Assembly: GCA_030849805.1 (NCBI GenBank) | Contig: JASANZ010001944.1 | Span: 1-26,194, forward strand | Direction of reading: 5' to 3' | Source: Sergeia podlipaevii | Taxonomy: Eukaryota; Euglenozoa; Kinetoplastea; Trypanosomatida; Trypanosomatidae | Length of the DNA stretch: 26,194 nucleotides | In this document: one piece after another, positions 8,793 to 15,421 of the stretch | Position numbering within the stretch: position 1 is the stretch's first letter | Layout of the letters: every line of letters starts with the position of its first letter | Position numbers and translations under genes: made by a program | The notes under the pieces: generated by a model | Told to the model about the DNA's origin: nothing | Databases searched by the model: none | Seen by the model: the letters and a program-made list of their open reading frames with translations, nothing else

Positions 8793-11036
8793 ATGCTGCA
8801 GTGCACTGCTCGTTGCCTTGTTGTCTTCACGCAAGCCTACCCATTCCTGGAGCAATACGCAAGGGACCACTTTCTCCCCCGTCATCCACTTGCATCTTCA
8901 AACGTGTGGCTTGATGAAAACGATTTTGACTACGCACAGCACATTGCTCATACACAGAACGCTCCCATGACTCTCATGATAAACCCCCACGCACATAATC
9001 CTTTGCTCTCTCCTTATGCCAGGAAACGCGATCGGGATGCATTCAAGAAAGTGGCGTCTTCCGCTTTTCGGACATCGTTGAGGTCGAGAGAGCGATCGCG
9101 GAAGACGAGTAGTAGTAGTGCCGCTGCTGCTAGGACTTCCTACAATTATACACCTCCCATTTGCTCCGTCAAGTTGGAAAAACATATGTATCTATTCAAC
9201 TTGGACCAGATGCACAAGCCGGAGCTGACGGCTTCTGACGATAGCGTCCAGGGACAAGAATATGGAGAAGATAACGATGGTGTCGTTATGATGCATGGCG
9301 GCACATTTAGCAATACGGCATCTTATAGCGGCTACGGTGCAGGCATTGTAGGGGGCAATAGCGCGCATGCAGGACAAGAAAGATACTTCTTCTCAGATGA
9401 CGGGAGCACGAGTGGGAGGCGGGTGAGTCTACCAACCCGCCAGAGCGCAGCGATCGATGAAGGCGTGCAGCAGCTGGAGAGACAGTTTCCACAGTTAGCA
9501 ACAGACTGTATGTTGTCCATCCAGTCGCGCAAGCCTTACGCTTTATACTTGCAGCCGGGCCTTTCACGAGTTCGAAAGGAGTTTGGTTATCAGTCTCGAT
9601 GGTGGGGCACCTCTCGTCAGTGGTCTCGCATCGCCGGGGCAGTTCCGCGGCATCAAGAAGTCGATCATATGTTTTGTATTTCAATAATTTCAAAACTTGT
9701 GCATATTTCTATGATTGAAGACGGGGAGGCAGTGCTGCGCAGTAGTTACATATCTGGGAAAAGTGGATTACTACACATGTTTTTAGACGAGAGCAGCGGT
9801 GTCGAGGGAGTGCTAGGACAAGGGGAACGAGGTCGAGAATGGGTAGGTATCGATGCGGATAGTAATAGGTTTCAATCTAGAATCAGAGCGGATATGAAAC
9901 TGGGCGGGTACAAAGTTCCTTTGTATTTTAGTGGTTCACAGATTGTGCGCTATGGGTTCGAATTGAAGCCTGATAATATAGGAGTTGACATTTCTAAGCC
10001 CCAGGACCTGCTGCCAAAGTCACTAGAATTGAATGGGCTGCCGGCAACTTGCCTTGTTGACTTAGGTAGTGATGTGGTGCGTGATCCGGCGGTGGATGTA
10101 TCTGACTCTCAAGATTCAATAAATTCATTTTCGACTACTACGGCAACAATAGGCGACCACGGAGAGCAACATGACCTGCGTGTTCAGCATCGCACGCAGC
10201 TGCTCCAACCCACCACAGTGCAGTACTACTATCACATATCTCAACTTGGATTTCCGGCGTCTTATCAAATATCAGCCGATGTCATCGCCGCTGAGGCGGA
10301 GCACCCGACGTTGGCTTTGCACGGTGTCACAGGCCGCGTGCTCTCTTTTCCAGAGCTCACGTACGAAAATGTTGCTGGCGTCGTACCTGAGGTGGCCGCT
10401 TTGCTTCCGACCGCGCCTCGTGCTGGTGGCACCCAATGCAATACCAAAGAAAAGCAGCGAGGCAGCGGTGCGGGTGAGAGTGTGAGGAGTCGACTGGAGG
10501 CTCTGCTGTCAATGCAGTCTTACGGTGGGGGGAAGTCGGTTGCATTATCAGCGGCACCGCCTCAGCAGGAAGGAGCGAGCCTGCCTGATTGCAGCTCCTC
10601 CTGCTCCTCCTCCTCGTCCTCCTCTTGTCTTCCTCATGCTGTCGCTGACGGCAGTGGAGAATTCTTGACAAAAATGGAACACACGGAGCACGTGGAACTC
10701 AAAGAACTGTCCGCAAAACTGCCTCTTCAAGGGAGAGAAATGGTTGAGTTTGTGAAAGCACGTTCATCCCCGCTACTTCATCAAGGCCGCAGCTTATGGT
10801 TTTTTGCGGAAGACGTTCTGAAGCTGGATGGCATTGTGGACGTGAATGCGACCCCTATTGGTGTGAACAAGAGAAGTGAAAATCTACCGCGGTTGGAGCT
10901 GAGTTCGGTATTGAAGAGGCGGCTCTACAATGTGGAGTGTCTGGTGAACAGCGATGACGCATTTCGATTTGTCAATGGAAGCATCACCACTCCCTCTTCA
11001 ATGATGATGGACGCGGCGCACATCCATAAAAAATAA
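8793..11036 (+). CDS. Diverged, enlarged paralogue of cytochrome oxidase subunit IV
   Basis: 747 residues, lying directly downstream of COIV and sharing its four-repeat plan. The N-terminal VVFTQAYPFLE (10-20) matches VVYSQQNQVLE of COIV (28-38). SSNVWLDE (35-42) matches PSNIWIED, and YLFNLDQ (133-139) matches LYNFDQ. FGYQSRWW (264-271) matches HGFQSQWW of repeat 2, and GGYKVPLYF (371-379) matches NGFNSGLYF of repeat 3. SLWFF (667-671) and RRLYNVECLVN (710-720) match the start and end of repeat 4. Low-complexity insertions enlarge it, for example a Ser/Ala block near 105-115 and a Ser run near 605-616. Unlike COIV, the homology begins ten residues from the start, so a typical cleavable presequence is missing. 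Codon bias is much weaker than in COIV. It may be a minor complex IV component, an assembly factor or something else; only the homology is supported. Stop is TAA. Confidence 0.75.
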   Translation: MLQCTARCLVVFTQAYPFLEQYARDHFLPRHPLASSNVWLDENDFDYAQHIAHTQNAPMTLMINPHAHNPLLSPYARKRDRDAFKKVASSAFRTSLRSRERSRKTSSSSAAAARTSYNYTPPICSVKLEKHMYLFNLDQMHKPELTASDDSVQGQEYGEDNDGVVMMHGGTFSNTASYSGYGAGIVGGNSAHAGQERYFFSDDGSTSGRRVSLPTRQSAAIDEGVQQLERQFPQLATDCMLSIQSRKPYALYLQPGLSRVRKEFGYQSRWWGTSRQWSRIAGAVPRHQEVDHMFCISIISKLVHISMIEDGEAVLRSSYISGKSGLLHMFLDESSGVEGVLGQGERGREWVGIDADSNRFQSRIRADMKLGGYKVPLYFSGSQIVRYGFELKPDNIGVDISKPQDLLPKSLELNGLPATCLVDLGSDVVRDPAVDVSDSQDSINSFSTTTATIGDHGEQHDLRVQHRTQLLQPTTVQYYYHISQLGFPASYQISADVIAAEAEHPTLALHGVTGRVLSFPELTYENVAGVVPEVAALLPTAPRAGGTQCNTKEKQRGSGAGESVRSRLEALLSMQSYGGGKSVALSAAPPQQEGASLPDCSSSCSSSSSSSCLPHAVADGSGEFLTKMEHTEHVELKELSAKLPLQGREMVEFVKARSSPLLHQGRSLWFFAEDVLKLDGIVDVNATPIGVNKRSENLPRLELSSVLKRRLYNVECLVNSDDAFRFVNGSITTPSSMMMDAAHIHKK

Positions 11037-11281
11037 AATGCCATTGTGTTAACTGGTTGTACTATATTTGTTTTTTAAAAAACGAAAGTATTCAGACGCA
11101 TTATATACTTTATCATCACAGAGATAGAAAGAAAAAAGAGAGAGAGAGAGACATAGAGAGAGAAAGACACGGACAAACGAAGGAAAAGAAAATGTGTCAT
11201 GTTTGGCATATCTCAGATAATTGTTTTTTTTCGTTGAGCGCGATACCGCTTTGTCTGTGGATAAACTCATTGACAATGGAC

Positions 11282-11302
11282 GGGGGAGGGAGGGAGGGAG
11301 GG
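11282..11302 (+). repeat. GGGA tandem repeat, G-quadruplex motif
   Basis: Five runs of at least three G (11282-11286, 11288-11290, 11292-11294, 11296-11298, 11300-11302), each separated by a single A. This fits the canonical four-run G-quadruplex pattern with one-base loops. It is on the sense strand, so it could fold in the transcript, probably in the 3' UTR of gene 4. Confidence 0.85.
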
Positions 11303-11423
11303 AGAGGCAAATAGGATCCTCCACAGCTTTCTTTTTTCTTTTTTTACTTCTTCTTTTGATTATCAAATAACATCAAAGCCCACACTTGTGACTCTACTTT
11401 TATCTTACTTTCTTTTTGAAAAT

Positions 11424-11472
11424 CCTTCTTCTTCTTCTCTTTTCTTTTTCTGCTTTATATATACATATACAG
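11424..11472 (+). promoter_or_regulatory. Candidate spliced-leader acceptor for EngB-like gene
   Basis: CTT-rich pyrimidine tract (11424-11455) followed by ATATACAG, with AG at 11471-11472. It would give a 48-nt leader without an upstream ATG. Confidence 0.6.
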
Positions 11473-11520
11473 AGTTTTTCTTCTTTACCAAAACGACACC
11501 AATAATAATACGGTGTTGAA

Positions 11521-13167
11521 ATGTCAGCGCGCAGAGGACTTTCTCTATTTAGCAGATCTCCTCCTCTGCTTGCACCCCGAGGGAAGATTGTTATCCCTGT
11601 TGTCCCTTCTTCCTCCCCTGCGTCGTCCGGGTCGTCCCTTGGCAACGGCAGCGAGGGTAGCAGTCGCGATGAGTACCACGCCAATAAACACGTCAGTTCT
11701 AGTACAAGCGCGTTTCTTGACAAGGAGGGCGCTGAGTCGCTCAAGCGTCAGCTGCAGCTCCACGCATTCCGAGATGCCACGAGCGCCGCTGCAGAGTCTC
11801 TCTGGCGAGACTCCAAGCCTCATCTACGTAAGCAGCAAGAACTCGTAAGGGAGATGGGTGTGGAGGGTGCGGTGCGGGAGATGCTCGCGCCTAGCAAGAC
11901 GTCTTTTAGTGAGGAACTGCGCCAACGTCCATTGGACCGGGGTATCTTGGAGGAGATTTACCGCGGACTTCATGGCCGGCGCATTGAGCGTCAACTTAAG
12001 AAGGGAGTCTCGTGGGAGCACTGGATCACCAAGGGCGAGGGCACGGCACCAGTGTATACTACCTCTAGAAAAGCTCAGCAGACATTTGCGTTTGGGGGTC
12101 AGGTACGCTTGGTGCGTGCGGCGACACACCCAAGTCAGTTTCCTGTTATCTTGGTACCTGACACAGCTACTGCAGCAGCTGCGAGGGGGAGAGCGAAACA
12201 CGACACCAGCAAGAAGGACACTGGAGAAATGAAGGCGAAAGACAGGGGACGCGGCGGAGGCGGCGGTGCTGTGACTCGTGTCGATCGCTCTCTCTTAATT
12301 CCAGAGGTGGCCTTCGTAGGCCGCACTTCTAGTGGGAAGTCGTCTCTTGTCAACGCGATTGTCAACGCCATGGTGAGCCCTTATGGGCACTTGCAAGGGA
12401 CGACGAACGCGGTGCGGTTCTACAGCGTTGCTGATAAGATTATGTTTGTAGATTGCCCTGGGTACGGGTACTACAATCCCATCGCGACCCCTGCCATCGA
12501 TGCGGACACTGCGGTGCGTGCGATGCGTGCCTACTTGAAGACAGCGGGGACAAGGGCGGATGCTGCTAGAAGTAGTAGTAGTAATAGTGCGAAGAAGATC
12601 AATGAAGAGGAAGTTGCGGCAGTGCGGGCTCCTAGAGCGCACACTTCGGGTGGATTTGGTGATATTGAAGAGCGGGACATGGGAGAGGATGAGGAGGGGG
12701 TGAACATAGAGGATACAGTTCACCCTACTAGAGCCGCACCAAATAGAGATGACTTGAATAGCGATGCTACTCGTGGGGGAACTAGAACTCAGCGGAAACA
12801 ACCTTCTATTTCTTTTTATCCTCCTCATGGGCTGCTACAAGCCCGTAACGTACGCCGGGTGTTTGTCTGTGTATCGGCTCGTGGTATGCAGCACGTTGAT
12901 GTTGAGTACTGTGACTTTCTTGAGCAACTAGGCATTCCCTTTTCTGTTGTGCTGACCAAGACAGATGCAGCTCCAATTCGCATGCTTGCCCGGCTTGCCG
13001 ATCACACCCGTTGCCAGCTAGTGCACTACAAGCACTGCAAGGAACTCATGCTGGCCAGCTCGTTGAGGTTGGCTGGCATTGACAAGATGCAGGACTTGAT
13101 AGGGAGTATGGCGCTGGAGAAGGACAAAATGAATGGGGCAACAATGGACTTCAGTACTATTGTTTGA
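11521..13167 (+). CDS. EngB/YihA-family GTPase, probably mitochondrial
   Basis: 548 residues. All GTPase signatures of the TrmE-Era-EngA-EngB class are present in EngB order. G1 is GRTSSGKSS (267-275) and G2 is the Thr pair 294-295 in QGTTNAVRFYSV. G3 is DCPGYGY (311-317, EngB having D-x-P-G-Y-G), G4 is TKTD (479-482) and G5 is ASS (512-514). Bacterial EngB is ~200 residues and acts in assembly of the large ribosomal subunit; the human mitochondrial relative is GTPBP8. Here an Arg/Ser-rich N-terminus (MSARRGLSLFSR) resembles a mitochondrial presequence, which suggests a role in mitoribosome assembly. Oddities are a ~260-residue N-terminal extension and a ~100-residue acidic, low-complexity insertion between G3 and G4 (about 340-440). 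The start is the first ATG after a good acceptor. Stop is TGA. Confidence 0.88.
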   Translation: MSARRGLSLFSRSPPLLAPRGKIVIPVVPSSSPASSGSSLGNGSEGSSRDEYHANKHVSSSTSAFLDKEGAESLKRQLQLHAFRDATSAAAESLWRDSKPHLRKQQELVREMGVEGAVREMLAPSKTSFSEELRQRPLDRGILEEIYRGLHGRRIERQLKKGVSWEHWITKGEGTAPVYTTSRKAQQTFAFGGQVRLVRAATHPSQFPVILVPDTATAAAARGRAKHDTSKKDTGEMKAKDRGRGGGGGAVTRVDRSLLIPEVAFVGRTSSGKSSLVNAIVNAMVSPYGHLQGTTNAVRFYSVADKIMFVDCPGYGYYNPIATPAIDADTAVRAMRAYLKTAGTRADAARSSSSNSAKKINEEEVAAVRAPRAHTSGGFGDIEERDMGEDEEGVNIEDTVHPTRAAPNRDDLNSDATRGGTRTQRKQPSISFYPPHGLLQARNVRRVFVCVSARGMQHVDVEYCDFLEQLGIPFSVVLTKTDAAPIRMLARLADHTRCQLVHYKHCKELMLASSLRLAGIDKMQDLIGSMALEKDKMNGATMDFSTIV

Positions 13168-13535
13168 GCGGGGTAGGGGTTCCACACCAAGAGACGTAGA
13201 TCTCTATCTCTTTTTTTTTTCCATGCTGCTTGACTTATCTTCATTTTTCTCTATTTGTTAGTGTTGTTCCTCGAATGGATTTACATGAAAGGGACGGAGA
13301 ACGCTTTTTTGACTACACCACTACATATGTTGAGCGTGTTGCACAGATTTGTGTGTGTGTGTGCGCTTGTGTAAGCCCGGTTATGTTTAATGATAAAACA
13401 ATAAAACACAAAAAAAAAGGCATAGAGACCGCAATGAAAGTTGTTTGACACGTACACGCTGTTACCAACTAGAAAATTCTCCCTTTGCCCAAGGAGGCAC
13501 ATGATGCTGCTACGTCTTATTCTGTATCTCGAAGC

Positions 13536-13590
13536 ATATATATATATATATATATATNNNTTTTATTATTATTATTATTATTGTTATTAT
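13536..13590 (+). repeat. TA run, N gap and TTA run
   Basis: A TA run (13536-13557) is interrupted by three undetermined bases (13558-13560) and followed by TTA/ATT repeats (13563-13590). The true length of both repeats is therefore uncertain. Confidence 0.95.
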
Positions 13591-13848
13591 TATCATTTTG
13601 ACTCGTCCTGCTTCTTTGTTCTTCTTGCGTACTTCTTTTTTTTTTTTTCTTTTCTTCTGTTGCACACACACACATATATACATAACCAACGGAGGTCGTG
13701 CTCTGCGTGCTCTTTTTTTTTTTTTTCCTCGTTGCACGTGCTAGCACATCATCACCTCTACCGCGCTTACTTTCATAGAAGATAGGTGGAGTGGAAGAGA
13801 GGAGGGTGGTGAAGTAGCTGACCGTGTTGTACACACATATATCTCTAG

Positions 13849-13881
13849 TTTATTATTATTATTACTATCATTATTATTATT
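13849..13881 (+). repeat. TTA/ATT-rich imperfect microsatellite
   Basis: Imperfect ATT repeat with one ACT and one ATC interruption. It is similar in composition to the array at 13563-13590 and to that at 8157-8180. Confidence 0.9.
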
Positions 13882-14517
13882 TTGTAGGTGTGGGGTGAGA
13901 TTTTATATTTGTTGTTGCTATCTCCCTCATCTTTTTTTTTCTTAAGCTTTGGCTTATTTTTTGTTGTTACATTTTCCAATTATAAAAAGAAATCCATTTT
14001 TTTCCTTATAATATTTATACTTTTTTTCTTGGTCGTTGACGCACCTTTTGCGTGTTTTTGTTGATTCCTATTTTTTTTTTACTTGGTTTAATTCCTTTCT
14101 CTTTTAAAAAAGAAAAATTGGAGCTCTTCTTTCTATTCTTTTATTTATCATTTGCTTTCCTATCTTGCTATTTTTTTGGTACTTCAAAACATCCAAATTG
14201 CACTTTTTTTTTGGATTTCACTATACTTTACCTTGGAGCGAGTTGGCGAGGGAAGGAAGGAAGCAAAGAGTGAGAGAGAAAGCTGTGCATATATATATAT
14301 ATCTGGTACTGGGAAGAAGACACATTATTTTTCCTTCTCATTATTACTATTATTTCCTTCTTTTTGTGTGTTTGTGAGGAAGTGTGTGAGAGAGAGAGTG
14401 TATATCTATCCTTTAATATAGGATATATTTTCTTGTGTTTCTTTCCTTTTTTTTCTTTGTACCATTTCTTATATACTGTTGTTACGAAAACAGTGCAGAA
14501 AGCATCAATCTCTCGCA

Positions 14518-14540
14518 GTTTTTTTTTCTCTCTTTTTCAG
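14518..14540 (+). promoter_or_regulatory. Candidate spliced-leader acceptor (upstream) for the IP3 receptor
   Basis: A T-rich tract with CTCTC ends in TTTTTCAG (AG 14539-14540). It is the first of two very similar acceptor-like sites 100 nt apart. Use of this one would give a leader of about 881 nt. Confidence 0.4.
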
Positions 14541-14600
14541 ACACACAATTATAGGTGAAATAAAGGAAAATAGCATATTATCACTAGAGACGCGCAGGAC

Positions 14601-14640
14601 TTTTTTTTCCTATTACCTTGCTGTATATTTTTCTTTTCAG
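14601..14640 (+). promoter_or_regulatory. Candidate spliced-leader acceptor (downstream) for the IP3 receptor
   Basis: Pyrimidine-rich stretch 14601-14638 ending in TTTTCAG with AG at 14639-14640. It would leave a leader of 781 nt that has no ATG. Weaker alternatives nearer the gene are the T12 tract at 14959-14970 followed by GAG, and the T-run at 15311-15320. Confidence 0.45.
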
Positions 14641-14792
14641 TGGAATCTTCGAAAAATAAAGCAACATTGCAGGATAGCTTGCTCACAACAGCTAGCAGAT
14701 ACTTATATATATATAAAGGAAAGAATCTGCGGAAGAATTATCAAGAGGGAAAGAATCAATTTCTTTCTTTTTAAAGAAAAAGAGGTATTATC

Positions 14793-14830
14793 ACCAAGTC
14801 AGTAAATAAATAGTTTTTTACTTACTTGGT
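14793..14830 (+). repeat. 14-bp inverted repeat (hairpin) in probable IP3-receptor leader
   Basis: Left arm 14793-14806 and right arm 14817-14830 are reverse complements at 13 of 14 positions (one C/T mismatch in the middle), with a 10-nt A/T-rich loop. It lies 153 nt downstream of the best acceptor-like site, so it would be within the transcript leader. Confidence 0.8.
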
Positions 14831-15421
14831 CTGAAGAGCGAGAAAGAGACACAAATACATTTTTTTGTTGTTGTTTCAACAGCGACTATCTTGAAAGCCA
14901 CTGCATACATATAAGAAGTGCCGTACGCAGTAACTTTTGAGTACATTGCGTCTCTCAGTTTTTTTTTTTTGAGGGGGGGGGCACTGAAAAACAAAACAAC
15001 AACAAAAATAGCGCGTGGCGAGGAAACTGTCACGGCACCAAACAAATAACAATTTGGCATATATATAGGCTTTTCTGCGGAGGCTCCAGAACGTGGCTAC
15101 GCGCCAGAATCAGATTGCTAGCGAAAAAAATTGGATTGAGGTAGCCTACAAACAAAAAAAAAGGAAGGAAAGGAGAGCCATTAAAGTGCGCAAGAGAAGA
15201 TACAATACGAAGAGAGAGAGTGAGTGAGAGAGTGGCGGTAAAGATTTGCGTACATCCGCAACAGCGATACCGTACGCTGGCGAAGAGCTAAAGAAGAAGA
15301 GGACGAAAACTTTTTTTTTCAATAAAAAAAAGGGAGTGCATTCCGGGAGCTCAATACAATCCGCCATCTCTACCTAGTTACAATAGGCACAGTAGTTGGG
15401 AAATTAATATCTGCTGCTTAT

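Larger units (their letters stand above)
11037..11520 (+). other. Intergenic region between the COIV paralogue and EngB
   Basis: 484 nt without a gene. In order it holds a GA-rich run (11127-11165), a G-rich GGGA repeat (11282-11302), T-rich DNA and the pyrimidine tract before the GTPase gene. After the ATG at 11277 there is none until the GTPase start. Confidence 0.7.
13168..15421 (+). other. Very long intergenic region before the IP3 receptor
   Basis: 2254 nt with no credible gene. The first ~340 nt (probable EngB 3' UTR) contain several ATGs. From 13507 to 15421 I find no ATG on the + strand. It contains TA, TTA/ATT, CA and T-run simple repeats, an assembly gap (NNN at 13558-13560), several pyrimidine tracts with AG, and a hairpin at 14793-14830. 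From about 14980 the sequence turns purine-rich, which fits a long 5' leader. Confidence 0.75.

Noticed and set aside
14052..14421. Short Phe/Leu-rich frames that look like membrane peptides
   Set aside because: Their hydrophobicity comes only from T-runs in the spacer, and they have no ATG start.
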